A stretch of DNA of 56,937 bases from JAQIBY01 sp964615585 (GTDB taxonomy: Bacteria; Bacteroidota; Bacteroidia; Bacteroidales; ML635J-15), in the NCBI GenBank assembly GCA_964615585.1, contig CAZTNS010000003.1:1-56937 (forward strand), read 5' to 3'. The notes beneath the pieces are model-generated. The model was not told where the DNA came from. It worked only from the letters and a program-made list of their open reading frames with translations, and searched no databases. Shown one piece after another: positions 33,508-44,089 of this stretch (its first letter is position 1; every line of letters starts with the position of its first letter). Made by a program: the position numbers and the translations under genes.

Positions 33508-34296
33508 TTATTTTTTTGAACATACAACCTGATTACTGTATTTTAAATTTATCGTTTTATATTTATTCCATCCAAATTCTGAAAAAGCTTTCTTGTATAG
33601 TGCTTCGAGTTTTTTCATTTTATAGGCATAATCATCCAGACTTCCAAGGACAATTATATGTATTCCTACCCTGCTTACCAGTTCAAATTCATGTTCTTTA
33701 TTAATGAAAATCTGGACTATCAGGTTTCTCCACATAGCATCATGATATAAAAAACCGGCAAATTCGATCAATTTATTCATTGTAAAAGGATATCCGGGTA
33801 GCTTCAATGTATCGTTGCCATTTTTAAAAGCCATTACTAAGGTATCAGGCAAATGACCACTTAGGACAGGCACATCAGCAGTATAATTACATCCTGTATT
33901 CATCAGGGAATTTTGGTCATCAACATAATAGTGCATATTAGATACGGTAATAACACGCATAACAGGATTACGTTGCTTAACTTCAATGAACAGGCTTCCA
34001 TCCAACTGCAAAAAGGCTTCTGAATTTTGTATGGCAGGATGCATTTCTACGGCATCTTCAATTTGATTCACACTGATATCCCGTGTTTTATATCCCAAGG
34101 GATACATTGAATCCTGAGTCAGTATATTAAAAATATCACTGGTATCAACGAAAGCATGCTTTTTATCAATGATGTAACTTAAATTTTTACAGTGTAAAGT
34201 CTGGTGCTCATTTTTCACAAACCCCAGAATAACAACAAGGTATCCAATGAGTAAAACCCATTTCAGAATACTCAATATGTCTTTCCATTTATTCAC
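33508..34296 (-). CDS. ftsQ: Cell division protein FtsQ-like
   Basis: A 262-residue protein with a short cytoplasmic start, one membrane helix (WVLLIGYLVVILGFV, about 13-27) and a periplasmic part. The POTRA-like region (about 45-120) includes ISVNQIEDAVEMHPAIQNSEAF and VKQRNPVMRVI, where the PV/RNPVMR pattern matches FtsQ/DivIB. The position between murC and ftsA is the standard one for ftsQ, which carries much of the weight, since FtsQ sequences diverge strongly. It overlaps murC by 8 bases. Confidence 0.88.
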   Translation of the reverse strand: MNKWKDILSILKWVLLIGYLVVILGFVKNEHQTLHCKNLSYIIDKKHAFVDTSDIFNILTQDSMYPLGYKTRDISVNQIEDAVEMHPAIQNSEAFLQLDGSLFIEVKQRNPVMRVITVSNMHYYVDDQNSLMNTGCNYTADVPVLSGHLPDTLVMAFKNGNDTLKLPGYPFTMNKLIEFAGFLYHDAMWRNLIVQIFINKEHEFELVSRVGIHIIVLGSLDDYAYKMKKLEALYKKAFSEFGWNKYKTINLKYSNQVVCSKK

Positions 34297-35656
34297 TTAA
34301 TACCATTTTTAAAGGTTCTGTCAATCTGTCAATATCACCGGCTCCCATTGTAATAAGCACTTCAGGGCTGCTGCTTTTAATGTAGGCAGGCAAATCCTCT
34401 TTTGTAATAAGCCTGGCATATGGGTGGTGCATTTTCTGCAGAATCAGATTAGAATTGACGCCGGGAATTGGCAACTCCCTTGCCGGATAAACAGGGAGAA
34501 TAAGGCATTTATCCAGCATTTCAAGGCTTGATGCAAAACCATTTGCAAAATCCCGGGTCCGTGAATACAGATGGGGTTGAAATACACCGGTTATTTTTTT
34601 TCCAGGGAACAATGATTTCACCGCATCCAAAGTGCGTTTAATTTCTTCAGGATGATGAGCATAATCATCAATATATACCACATTCCGGGTGTTAAGAACA
34701 ATTTCAAAACGTCTTTTGATGCCTTTAAAACAAGATACCGCTTCGCGCAACTTGTCCTCGTTTACCCTATAAAGAGTAGCCATAGCCATTGCTGCAACCA
34801 TATTTTCGAGGTTAAGCTTTCCAGGCACACCCATTTCCAGGTTATCTATACAGCCTTCAGGCGTATGCAAATCAAACCGGTAACACAATCCATTCTGTCG
34901 CAAGCGTGAGACATAAAAATCGGCTTTTTCACAAAACAGATCATAGGTATGACATGAGGTTGCATTGGTGTTTCTTGCCGTATCGTATCTGATTAACAAG
35001 TGTTGTGGTGTTTTGGAAATAAATTCGTTAAAGGCTGCGGTTAATCTGTTTTTGTCAGTGTAAATGTCCAGGTGATCAGCATCCACCATGGTTACAATTG
35101 CCGATTTTTGATGAAGTTGCAGGAAAGACCTGTCAAATTCATCGGCCTCAACCACCATCAAATTACTTTTATTTCCGTCAATGTAATTGGAACTATAATT
35201 GAGGCTGATTCCTCCCAAAAAAGCATGGGCTTTTTTCTCACTGTATTGCAGCAAATGAGCCAGCATGGTGGAAATTGTTGTTTTCCCATGCGTTCCGGCC
35301 ACAGCAATGGTGTCATAAAACCGGCTTAATTCGCCGAGTACCTGCGCTCGTTTCATCAGCTTGTGGCCGGACGTCATAAAATACCGTTTTTCATGATTGG
35401 TATCCGGAATGGCCGGGGTGTAAATGATCAGGCTGTTTTTATCCTGTTTGATTCTATCCGGAATCATTTCGACACCATCGTCGTAATGTACCACAGCGCC
35501 CTCCGCTTCAAGTTGGGATGTTAAGTGTGAATAAGTACGGTCATAACCGGCTACCCATGATCCTTTTTGCAGGAAATAGCGTGCCAGGGCACTCATTCCA
35601 ATACCGCCAATGCCAATAAAAAATACATTTTTTATGCCGTGTTTAGTGTTTATCAT
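34289..35656 (-). CDS. murC: UDP-N-acetylmuramate--L-alanine ligase
   Basis: Adds L-alanine to UDP-MurNAc in the cytoplasm; 455 residues. The N-terminal Rossmann segment FFIGIGGIGMSALA (12-25) binds the UDP part, the ATP loop is GTHGKTT (121-127), and YIDDYAHHPEEI is the substrate-binding motif of the third domain region. Normal length. It overlaps ftsQ by 8 bases downstream and murG by 4 upstream. Confidence 0.97.
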   Translation of the reverse strand: MINTKHGIKNVFFIGIGGIGMSALARYFLQKGSWVAGYDRTYSHLTSQLEAEGAVVHYDDGVEMIPDRIKQDKNSLIIYTPAIPDTNHEKRYFMTSGHKLMKRAQVLGELSRFYDTIAVAGTHGKTTISTMLAHLLQYSEKKAHAFLGGISLNYSSNYIDGNKSNLMVVEADEFDRSFLQLHQKSAIVTMVDADHLDIYTDKNRLTAAFNEFISKTPQHLLIRYDTARNTNATSCHTYDLFCEKADFYVSRLRQNGLCYRFDLHTPEGCIDNLEMGVPGKLNLENMVAAMAMATLYRVNEDKLREAVSCFKGIKRRFEIVLNTRNVVYIDDYAHHPEEIKRTLDAVKSLFPGKKITGVFQPHLYSRTRDFANGFASSLEMLDKCLILPVYPARELPIPGVNSNLILQKMHHPYARLITKEDLPAYIKSSSPEVLITMGAGDIDRLTEPLKMVLSE

Positions 35657-36747
35657 GGTATCAGTTTCAATACTTCGTTAGCAATTTGATTGGCAGCCTC
35701 TGGTTTGGCAAATTTTTTAATGTTTTTTGCGTACCTATTTTTTCTGTTTTCATCATTCACGAGTTCTATGGTCACATCTGCCAGCTTTTCGATGGCTTCA
35801 TTATCTTCTACCATACCAGCCGCATCTTTTTCCGCCAGGGCAAGGGCATTTTTGCGCTGATGGTCTTCTGCCACATTGGGAGACGGCACCAACACAGACG
35901 GTTTTTGCACCAGGCATAATTCCGAGATGGTACCCGCTCCGGCACGTGAAATCACAACATCAGCCACAGAAAAAGCAAAGTCCATTTTATAAATAAATTC
36001 AAAAGCTTTCACATGTTTGTCTTCGGGAGCAATGGCTTCTTCAGCTATCTTTTTACCATATTTGCCAAATTGCCACAACACTTGTATGCCTGCATATTGA
36101 AATTTTTTGTGGCTTTTAGCCATGGCAAGGTTGATGGTTTTTGCACCTAAACTGCCCCCGACAACAAGCAAAACCGGTTTTTCAGGGTCGAGTCCAAAAT
36201 ATTCGAAGGCCTCAGGCGCTTTGGGTTTTATTCTTGTGATGTCCTGGCGTACCGGATTTCCTGTGAAAACAATTTTTTCATTAGGAAACCATTTTTCAAG
36301 GCCTTCGTAAGCCACGCATATGGTTTGTACAGACTTTGCCAGTAATTTATTGGTGATGCCAGGGAAAGAATTTTGTTCCTGTATCAGGCAGGGAATTCCT
36401 TTACGTGATGCTTTACGTAAGAGCGGTCCGCTGGCGTATCCACCCACACCTACAACCACATCGGGCGAAAAATTGCGTATGATTTTACCGGCTTTATTCA
36501 GGCTCTGAACCAATTTCCATACAAAACTGAACATCTTTAGTGATAATTTCCTTTGCATCCCCTTCACAGGTAATCCAATGATTGTGTATCCGGCTTCAGG
36601 TACTTTTTCCATTTCCATGCGTCCGGATGCCCCCACAAAAAGAATGTCAGTTTCGGGATGCTTTTCTTTTATGGCATTGGCAATGCTAATGGCCGGGTAA
36701 ATATGTCCACCCGTACCTCCACCGCTTATGATAATTTTATGCTTCAT
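35653..36747 (-). CDS. murG: UDP-GlcNAc:lipid I N-acetylglucosaminyltransferase
   Basis: Converts lipid I to lipid II on the inner face of the membrane; 364 residues. The G-loop GGGTGGHIYP (9-18) and a second glycine motif VVGGSLGAKTIN (about 196-207) are typical. The UDP-GlcNAc-binding region SRAGAGTISELCL (about 264-276) is intact. It overlaps ftsW by 11 bases and murC by 4. Confidence 0.97.
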   Translation of the reverse strand: MKHKIIISGGGTGGHIYPAISIANAIKEKHPETDILFVGASGRMEMEKVPEAGYTIIGLPVKGMQRKLSLKMFSFVWKLVQSLNKAGKIIRNFSPDVVVGVGGYASGPLLRKASRKGIPCLIQEQNSFPGITNKLLAKSVQTICVAYEGLEKWFPNEKIVFTGNPVRQDITRIKPKAPEAFEYFGLDPEKPVLLVVGGSLGAKTINLAMAKSHKKFQYAGIQVLWQFGKYGKKIAEEAIAPEDKHVKAFEFIYKMDFAFSVADVVISRAGAGTISELCLVQKPSVLVPSPNVAEDHQRKNALALAEKDAAGMVEDNEAIEKLADVTIELVNDENRKNRYAKNIKKFAKPEAANQIANEVLKLIP

Positions 36748-37924
36748 CGTTTTCCCGGTTTAATTCGTTATCGGTTTGAGCATTCAGTTCATGTTTTATT
36801 TCTTCTTCCTGAATGCTCCGGCTTACGGATAAAATGAGACCAAAAGCAATTCCAATAAAAACCATAGATGTCCCGCCCATGCTTACAAACGGAAGTGTTT
36901 GTCCAGTAACAGGAAGTAAATTCACAGCCACAAGCATATTAACAAAAGCCTGAAAAACCAACAAGACACTTAATCCGGATACCATCAATGCAGAAAAACT
37001 GCCTTTGCATTTCCTGACAATTTTAACAGAACGATTGAAGAATATAAGATACAGCAATGGGATTAAAATGCCACCAAGTATTATTCCGTATTCTTCAACA
37101 ATGATGGCAAAAATAAAATCAGAATATGGGTGTGGCAAAATATTCCGCTGGACAGACTTCCCGGGGCCATTGGGAATAATGCCTCCTGAAGCAATAGCCA
37201 CACGGGCATGATCTGCCTGAAAATTGCTTTCATTATCCCCTGATACGAAATTTTCAATTCTGGCTTTCCATGTTTCAACACGGCCGCTGTTTGGCATCAG
37301 CATAGCAATGGCAACAAACAGGCATACTCCGCCAATAGCGATGCCTGCGAGACCAAAAATATACTTCCATTGAATCCTTGCAACAAGCATCATAATCATA
37401 GAAGTGATAAAAATAATCATTGCCGTGGAAAAATCTGCAGGAAAAACCAAAGCAGAAACGATGAGGATAGGGAACATGATGATTTTGAAGGCGGATTTAA
37501 AGTCTGTAATCTCATTCTTTCGCTTTGACAAGCGCCTGGCAAGGAAAACAATCAACACAATTTTGGCAAAATCCGAGGTTTGAAAAGACAGGCCGCCCGG
37601 AAGTTTAAGCCATCTGCTGGCTTCATTCAGATTAACCCCAATCAACAAGGTAAGAAGTAACAATATGATTGAAACATAAAAAAAGAATTTTGATAATTTA
37701 CTAAAATACACATAAGGGATATTGTGAACCAAAATGATCACAAAAAAGGCAAAGCACATCTGCAACACATGCCTGACAAGATAATAGGTTGTATTTCCTT
37801 CCTGGAATTTGTAGGCCAGCATTCCCGATGCGCTATATACCGTGAGAACAGAAAAAATAGCCAGCACAAGCAAAATAATCCAGATTACCCTGTCACCTTT
37901 AAAATATGTACTCAGTGGTTTCAT
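36737..37924 (-). CDS. ftsW: Lipid II polymerase FtsW (SEDS family)
   Basis: A 395-residue inner-membrane protein with about ten helices. SEDS markers are LKLPGGLSFQTSDFAKIVLIV, the extracellular-loop IPNGPGKSVQRNILPHPYSDFIFA (its central part GPGKS...LPHPYSDFIFA is diagnostic) and the end SMGGTSMVFIGIAFGLILSV. It polymerises septal glycan with the class B PBP encoded upstream. The charged C-terminal tail is long. It lies 12 bases after murD. Confidence 0.96.
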   Translation of the reverse strand: MKPLSTYFKGDRVIWIILLVLAIFSVLTVYSASGMLAYKFQEGNTTYYLVRHVLQMCFAFFVIILVHNIPYVYFSKLSKFFFYVSIILLLLTLLIGVNLNEASRWLKLPGGLSFQTSDFAKIVLIVFLARRLSKRKNEITDFKSAFKIIMFPILIVSALVFPADFSTAMIIFITSMIMMLVARIQWKYIFGLAGIAIGGVCLFVAIAMLMPNSGRVETWKARIENFVSGDNESNFQADHARVAIASGGIIPNGPGKSVQRNILPHPYSDFIFAIIVEEYGIILGGILIPLLYLIFFNRSVKIVRKCKGSFSALMVSGLSVLLVFQAFVNMLVAVNLLPVTGQTLPFVSMGGTSMVFIGIAFGLILSVSRSIQEEEIKHELNAQTDNELNRENDEA

Positions 37925-37936
37925 ACATCAATTCAT

Positions 37937-39271
37937 TTATAATGCCCTTACTGCAGCTTTAAACTGATTTCCACGATCTTCATAGTTTTCAAACAAGTCA
38001 AAACTGGCACATGCAGGGCTCAACAACACGACATCCCCGTCCTTAGCCAAATAATAAGCAGCAGTTACAGCATCAGTCATGGCTTTTGTGTCAACAATTT
38101 TTTCCACAAGATCACCAAACACATCATGGATTTTCTGATTGTCTTCACCCAGGCAGACAATGGCTTTAACCTTTTCGCTCACAAGCATTTCCATTTGCCT
38201 GTAATCGTTGCCTTTGTCAATCCCGCCGACAATCCATACCACTTTTTTTGTCATACTTTCAAGTGCATACCATGCAGAGTTTACATTGGTGGCCTTTGAA
38301 TCGTTAATAAATTCAATTCCATGCACTTTGATAACTGGCTCAAGGCGGTGTTCTACATTTTTAAAATCCATCAGACTTGCTCTGATGCTTTCTTTTTTAA
38401 TGTTCAAAACTTTGGCAATGGCACCGGCAGCCATTGAATTATAAGTATTATGACTGCCTGGTAAAGAAACGTTTTGTACTGACATATCAAAGGGAGTTTT
38501 AATGTTAAAATGAATGAGGCTATTTTCAAGATAAACAGAAGGTTTATCGAGTTTTTTTCTGATACTGAAAGGGATTTTCCGGGCTTTAATGCTTCGTAAC
38601 CCTAATTCTTTTTCTATAACAGGGTCATCTGCCGAATAAATGAACACATCGTTTTCATCCTGATTTTGGAGTATCCTGAATTTTGAATTGATGTACTTAT
38701 TGAAATCAAAATTGTAACGGTCTAGATGATCAGGCGTTATGTTTAATAATACAGCAATGTGGGCTTTAAACTCATACATGTTATCAAGCTGAAAACTGCT
38801 TAATTCTATCACATAATAATCGTGTTCTTTTGTGGCTACCTGATACGCGAAGCTGTTGCCAACATTTCCTGCAAGTGCCACATCAAGGCCCGCATGCTTT
38901 AATATGTGATAAACCCAGAGGGTGGTAGTGGTTTTGCCATTGCTTCCCGTAATGCAAATCATTTTTCCATCTGTGTAGCGGGCGGCAAATTCAATTTCTG
39001 AAACAACAGGAATACTTTTATCCATTGCCTTTTTAATGATGGGAACAGCGGGCGAGACACCAGGGCTTTTAATGATTTCATCTGCGTTTAATACTTCTTG
39101 TTCCGAATGCCCGTTTTCTTCAAACCGAATGTTTTGTTTTTCAAATTTTGATTTGAATTTTATATCAATGGCATTGTTGTCAGAAACAAGCACATCATAG
39201 CCTTTGGTTTTAGCAAGCACTGCTGCCCCAAATCCGCTTTCACCACCTCCTATGACAACAATTTTTTTCAC
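37937..39271 (-). CDS. murD: UDP-N-acetylmuramoyl-L-alanine--D-glutamate ligase
   Basis: Adds D-glutamate to UDP-MurNAc-L-Ala; 444 residues. The N-terminal nucleotide fold begins IVVIGGGESGFGAA, the ATP loop is GSNGKTT (109-115), and the Mur ligase motifs LNITPDHLDRY and FINDSKATNVNS are intact. The start codon lies 2 bases after the mraY stop. Confidence 0.97.
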   Translation of the reverse strand: MKKIVVIGGGESGFGAAVLAKTKGYDVLVSDNNAIDIKFKSKFEKQNIRFEENGHSEQEVLNADEIIKSPGVSPAVPIIKKAMDKSIPVVSEIEFAARYTDGKMICITGSNGKTTTTLWVYHILKHAGLDVALAGNVGNSFAYQVATKEHDYYVIELSSFQLDNMYEFKAHIAVLLNITPDHLDRYNFDFNKYINSKFRILQNQDENDVFIYSADDPVIEKELGLRSIKARKIPFSIRKKLDKPSVYLENSLIHFNIKTPFDMSVQNVSLPGSHNTYNSMAAGAIAKVLNIKKESIRASLMDFKNVEHRLEPVIKVHGIEFINDSKATNVNSAWYALESMTKKVVWIVGGIDKGNDYRQMEMLVSEKVKAIVCLGEDNQKIHDVFGDLVEKIVDTKAMTDAVTAAYYLAKDGDVVLLSPACASFDLFENYEDRGNQFKAAVRAL

Positions 39272-39273
39272 TA

Positions 39274-40521
39274 TTATCTGATCTTAAGTGTTACAATGGT
39301 AAATACTGCCAGAATGATCCCCACTATCCAAAACCTGGTAACAATCTTGGGTTCAGGAAAGCCCTTTTTTTGATAATGATGATGGAGCGGGGCCATTAAA
39401 TATATTCTGCGGCCCTGTCCAAATCTTTTTTTTGTATATTTAAACCAACTTACCTGCAATAACACACTGACACTTTCCATCAAAAAGATACCGCAAAGCA
39501 CAGGTATCAACAATTCTTTTCTGATGATAATGGCAAAGACAGCAATGATACCTCCGATGGTTAAACTACCGGTATCACCCATAAATACCTGAGCAGGATA
39601 TGAGTTATACCACAAAAAACCAATGGTCGCTCCGATAAAAGCACTCATAAAGATTACCAGTTCCCCGGTATGCGGGATATACATGATGTTAAGGTAATCT
39701 GCTGCAATAAAGTTTCCTGATACATACGCCAGCACGCCAAGGGTGGCGCCAATAATGGCAGAATTCCCGGTGGCCAGGCCATCAAGCCCGTCTGTAAGAT
39801 TGGCTCCATTGGATACCGCTGTAACAATAAGAATGACAATGATCACAAAAACAATCCAAACCCATCCCCCGGCGGAATCATCAAACCACAATAATGACTT
39901 GTAATCAAATTCATTGTTTTTGGTAAACGGAATTGTTGTAATGGTAGATTTATGATCGATGTATTCAACTGTTTTTCCACCATTAATTTCTGACCCCTGT
40001 CCATTAATGCTGGTCATCATTTCGGCATTAACATCCTCAGCCCTGTCTCTTACTACAACAGAATCAGAAAAATAGAGTGTGCCACCAACAATGATTCCCA
40101 AAACAATTTGCCCAAGGATTTTAAATTTTCCGGCAAGTCCGGCTTTATTCTTTTTGAATATTTTGATATAATCATCAACAAACCCTATAAACCCAAGCCA
40201 CAATGTGGTAACAATCATCAGAATAATATACACATTATTAAGGCGGGCAAACAACAATGTTGGCAATATGATTGACAGAATAATTATCAATCCACCCATG
40301 GAAGGGGTTCCTTTTTTTTGCAACTGACCTTCGAGGCCCAAATCTCTGATGTTTTCCCCAATTTGTGATTTCTGTAATAAATTGATAATGTACTTGCCAA
40401 AGATCATAGAAACAATAAGCGAAGTAATCACAGCAAGACCGGACCTGAAAGAAATATATTCAAACATGCCGGCACCCGGCACATTCAACTCATCAAGATA
40501 TTTAAATAAATAATAAAGCAT
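39274..40521 (-). CDS. mraY: Phospho-N-acetylmuramoyl-pentapeptide transferase
   Basis: Makes lipid I at the membrane; 415 residues with about ten helices. Active-site motifs are VDDYIK (115-120) and NLTDGLDGLA (241-250), plus the histidine-rich APLHHHYQKKG near the C-terminus. Between the fourth and fifth helices there is an extra hydrophilic segment (about 152-218), which makes it longer than the roughly 360-residue enterobacterial enzyme; I recall such an insert in Bacteroidota homologues. Confidence 0.97.
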   Translation of the reverse strand: MLYYLFKYLDELNVPGAGMFEYISFRSGLAVITSLIVSMIFGKYIINLLQKSQIGENIRDLGLEGQLQKKGTPSMGGLIIILSIILPTLLFARLNNVYIILMIVTTLWLGFIGFVDDYIKIFKKNKAGLAGKFKILGQIVLGIIVGGTLYFSDSVVVRDRAEDVNAEMMTSINGQGSEINGGKTVEYIDHKSTITTIPFTKNNEFDYKSLLWFDDSAGGWVWIVFVIIVILIVTAVSNGANLTDGLDGLATGNSAIIGATLGVLAYVSGNFIAADYLNIMYIPHTGELVIFMSAFIGATIGFLWYNSYPAQVFMGDTGSLTIGGIIAVFAIIIRKELLIPVLCGIFLMESVSVLLQVSWFKYTKKRFGQGRRIYLMAPLHHHYQKKGFPEPKIVTRFWIVGIILAVFTIVTLKIR

Positions 40522-40523
40522 AT

Positions 40524-41984
40524 TTACATGTTTATCAGTTCATAAATCACTTCTTTGTCATCAAAATGGTGTTTAATACCATTGATTTCCTGAGAGGTTT
40601 CATGGCCTTTTCCTGCAACAAGGATTAAATCTCCTTTGCCGGCGAGATTCCATGCCAATTTAATCGCTTCTTTTCGATCAGGAATTTTCATGGTATGAAT
40701 CAGTTTTTCCTGTGGTACACCAGATTTCACATCATCAATAATGTGTTCAGGTTTTTCACTGCGTGGATTATCCGAAGTAATAATAAGCTTATTACAATAC
40801 AACGCTGCAATTCTTCCCATCTCCGGCCGTTTTTTATGATCCCTGTCTCCCCCTGCACCAAACACACAAATCAACTGACTTCCTTCCATTTTAAAATCAA
40901 ATAGAGTGGTCAATACATTTTCCAGAGCATCGGGAGTATGAGCATAATCAACTACAGCAGTTTTCCCGTCCCCGGAGCGAATGGTTTCAAGCCGTCCTTC
41001 CACAGGTAATAATTCTGACAACGCTTTGTATGTATCTTCTTCAGGTAAATCCAGCAGATTGGCCACGCCGAAAACAGCCAGCATGTTACAGGCATTGTAT
41101 TCTCCTATTACCGGGGTCCAGATTTCTTTGTCATTGATAAAAAGCTGCATCCCGTCAAAATGCTTTTCTCCGATACTGAGCCTGAAATCAGCCATAGACT
41201 TAAGCGCAAAGGTTTTCTTCTTTGCCTTGCTGTTTTGAACCATCACAGAAGCGTGTTTATCATCGATGTTGATAAGAGCAAATGCATGTTTATCCAGTGT
41301 GTCGAAAAAACTTTTCTTGGTCCTTAAATAATTGTTGAATGTTTTATGGTAATCCAGATGATCATGTGTAATGTTGGTGAATACGGCTACATCAAAATCC
41401 AACCCATCAATTCTTTTTTGTTGTATGGCATGAGAGCTGACTTCCATAAAACAGAATTCACAGCCTTTATTTACCATATCTGCCATCAGCCTGTTAATCT
41501 GGACAGGGTCAGGGGTTGTATGTGTTGCCTGTCTTTCAGTTGTGTGGATATAATTCCTGATGGTGGATAAAAGTCCGGCTTTATAACCCATTTTTTCCAT
41601 CAATTGATACAACATACTGGCTGTTGTGGTTTTTCCATTTGTACCTGTAATACCAACCAGTTTTAGCTTACATGAGGGGTTTCCAAAAAATTCAGAGGCA
41701 AGCACTGCCAAAGCCGATGCAGAATCCTCTACCCGCAAATAATGAATACCATCAACAGGGTCAGCAGGCATTGATTCACAGACTATCAACCTGGCTCCAT
41801 TGTCTATTGCCTGAGGTATAAACTTATGTCCGTCCACCTTTGTTCCCGGAATAGCTACAAACACAGCATCTCCGCAGATTATACGGCTATCGAAACAAAT
41901 ATAATCAAACTGATTGCAAGTGCCTTCACGATGCTCCTGCACATCAATTACCTGTTCAATATGTTTAATATCCAGTTTCTTCAT
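40524..41984 (-). CDS. murE: UDP-MurNAc-L-Ala-D-Glu--meso-diaminopimelate ligase
   Basis: Adds the third stem residue of peptidoglycan; 486 residues. The ATP loop is GTNGKTT (114-120), and TNITHDHLDYH is the Mur ligase motif. DNPR at 405-408 is the signature of enzymes that add meso-diaminopimelate rather than lysine, so the wall is predicted to be of the A2pm type. It overlaps ftsI by 4 bases. No murF follows it, unlike in the enterobacterial cluster. Confidence 0.97.
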   Translation of the reverse strand: MKKLDIKHIEQVIDVQEHREGTCNQFDYICFDSRIICGDAVFVAIPGTKVDGHKFIPQAIDNGARLIVCESMPADPVDGIHYLRVEDSASALAVLASEFFGNPSCKLKLVGITGTNGKTTTASMLYQLMEKMGYKAGLLSTIRNYIHTTERQATHTTPDPVQINRLMADMVNKGCEFCFMEVSSHAIQQKRIDGLDFDVAVFTNITHDHLDYHKTFNNYLRTKKSFFDTLDKHAFALINIDDKHASVMVQNSKAKKKTFALKSMADFRLSIGEKHFDGMQLFINDKEIWTPVIGEYNACNMLAVFGVANLLDLPEEDTYKALSELLPVEGRLETIRSGDGKTAVVDYAHTPDALENVLTTLFDFKMEGSQLICVFGAGGDRDHKKRPEMGRIAALYCNKLIITSDNPRSEKPEHIIDDVKSGVPQEKLIHTMKIPDRKEAIKLAWNLAGKGDLILVAGKGHETSQEINGIKHHFDDKEVIYELINM

Positions 41985-44089
41985 GATGACAATTCGATTT
42001 CAATGTACTGTCCGTCATTATATTTTTCATGAGCAAGCGGGTTTTGTCTGACAACTTGTCCACGTCCTTTGACCCTGACATTAAGCCCATGTTCTTCCAA
42101 CACTTTTATGGCATCGCTCATCCCCATGCCAACCACATTAGGTACCACATTTTTCTGACTGTAATCCCTGATGTAATACAAAATCTTACCCTCTTTTTCT
42201 ACCGGATATACCCACTGACAATCCCGCATATTTCTTTTATCCCGTGGTATATTCAATGCATCAAGAGAATTATCCAGTTTTTTTCTGTCGGAAATTTTAA
42301 CAGCAGGCAAGAAAGCCTGAGTGTTTTCCAACCTTGGCTTAGGATGTAAATCAGGGTCAATGGCATAAATCCTGTCAGCTATTTCCCTGAATACAGGGCC
42401 AGCAACAATATTACCGTAATAACCGTATCTTTTGGGATCATTGACAACCACAATACAAGAATATTTGGGATCATCAGCTGGAAAATACCCGGCAAAAGAA
42501 GCCTGATAAAATTGATTTTCATTGGTTAAGCCGTAATTAACCTGTGCAGTTCCGGTTTTTCCGGCTATTCTATAATTGACATTGTTCAGGTTTTCGGCAG
42601 TTCCTTCTTTAACCACCCTTTTCAGCATTTCCTTCACTTCTTTTATTGTTGTTTGTGAACAAATAGAATGGTTTAAAACTTCTACAGTCATTTTCTTCAC
42701 CTCCTGACCTCTGTAACTAAGGGCTTTTACAAAACGTGGTTTCATCTTTTTGCCATTGTTGGCAATGGCATTATAAAATGCCAGAATTTGAAGTGGGGTG
42801 AGCGCTACCTCGTATCCGATAGACATTTGCGGCAATGACAACCCCGACCATTTATCCTCGCCCGGATAACGAATCAGAGGTTTTGCTTCACCACGAATAC
42901 ACACATCCAAAGGCTCATTTAAACCCATTTTATAAAGGCGGTCAACAAATCGTTCAGGCCTTGAATTGTAATGTTTGAAAATCACTTTGGATATGCCGAC
43001 GTTGGAGGATTTTATCAGCGCTTCAGCAAACGAAATGGTGCCAAAACCACCTTCATGCGTATCTTCCATACGGTGATCGTAATAATAAAAAACACCATTC
43101 TCCGTATTGATGCTGTCATCCGGTTGGATAACTTTATCTTCAAGAGCCACAATTACCGATGCAAGTTTAAATGTTGATCCCGGGTCAGTAGCTTCACCAA
43201 CAGCATAATTAAAGGCTTCGATATAATTATCATGTTTGTTTTTCTTCAGATTGGCAATGGCAAGTACATCCCCCGTTTCCACCTCCATGACCACTGCCGT
43301 ACCATGGTCTGCATCATGAAACCTTAATCTTCTTTCCAGGGCTGTTTCTGCCACGTCCTGAATTCTGACATCAAGGGTAGTAATCAAATCAAGGCCATCC
43401 TGGGGTTCTATTTCATTTCCGTCGTTGACAGGCATCCATAAGTTTCCGGCCACTTTTTGTTTAACAGCAAAACCCTTAATCCCTCTCAGCTCTTTATCAA
43501 AAGCACCTTCAAGTCCAACCCCTTCTTTGCGTCCGTTTTTCCGCATGGTTCCAATGGTCCTGCGCGCCAAAATACCATAAGGATGTTCCCGCTCACTGCG
43601 TTGAAAATACACAAAACCGCCTTTATATCTGCCACGCCTGAATATAGGGCAGTTTTTCAGTTTTTTTAGTTGATCATATGTTACATTATAACTCAACCTT
43701 ACGTAACGGTCGCCCCTGTCTCTTGCCCTGCACAAGATATGATCGAAATAATCAACTGAATGTCCTAAAATCTCAGACAAACAAATGGTAAGAGAATCAA
43801 TGTTTTCAGAAAAAAGCTCATTATTAATGGCATCACAATTTGGATCCCATCCCACCTCATAATATGGAACGGATGTTGCCAGCACGCGGCCATCTCTACT
43901 CAGAATATCTCCTCTGAACGGCTCTATCACACTTTCATGTATTACCTGCCTGCTCAATGCTTCAATTTCTTTATCATCAGTAAATATCTGCAAGGCAACC
44001 AATTTACCAACTACAAGCAATCCAAGCAGAAGCATGAAACCATAAATGAGTTTCACAGTAAAAACAATATGTTTCCTTTCTGTTTTCAT
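41981..44089 (-). CDS. ftsI: Class B penicillin-binding protein FtsI with C-terminal PASTA domain
   Basis: Septal transpeptidase; 702 residues. One N-terminal membrane helix (about 9-33) is followed by the PBP dimerisation domain. Active-site motifs are STFK (Ser305), SSN (361-363) and KTG (511-513). The last 55 residues (VVPNVVGMGMSDAIKVLEEH onward) form a PASTA domain, as in Spo0-type and Bacteroidota division PBPs. It would crosslink septal glycan made by FtsW. The start codon shares a base with the ftsL stop (TAATG). Confidence 0.97.
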   Translation of the reverse strand: MKTERKHIVFTVKLIYGFMLLLGLLVVGKLVALQIFTDDKEIEALSRQVIHESVIEPFRGDILSRDGRVLATSVPYYEVGWDPNCDAINNELFSENIDSLTICLSEILGHSVDYFDHILCRARDRGDRYVRLSYNVTYDQLKKLKNCPIFRRGRYKGGFVYFQRSEREHPYGILARRTIGTMRKNGRKEGVGLEGAFDKELRGIKGFAVKQKVAGNLWMPVNDGNEIEPQDGLDLITTLDVRIQDVAETALERRLRFHDADHGTAVVMEVETGDVLAIANLKKNKHDNYIEAFNYAVGEATDPGSTFKLASVIVALEDKVIQPDDSINTENGVFYYYDHRMEDTHEGGFGTISFAEALIKSSNVGISKVIFKHYNSRPERFVDRLYKMGLNEPLDVCIRGEAKPLIRYPGEDKWSGLSLPQMSIGYEVALTPLQILAFYNAIANNGKKMKPRFVKALSYRGQEVKKMTVEVLNHSICSQTTIKEVKEMLKRVVKEGTAENLNNVNYRIAGKTGTAQVNYGLTNENQFYQASFAGYFPADDPKYSCIVVVNDPKRYGYYGNIVAGPVFREIADRIYAIDPDLHPKPRLENTQAFLPAVKISDRKKLDNSLDALNIPRDKRNMRDCQWVYPVEKEGKILYYIRDYSQKNVVPNVVGMGMSDAIKVLEEHGLNVRVKGRGQVVRQNPLAHEKYNDGQYIEIELSS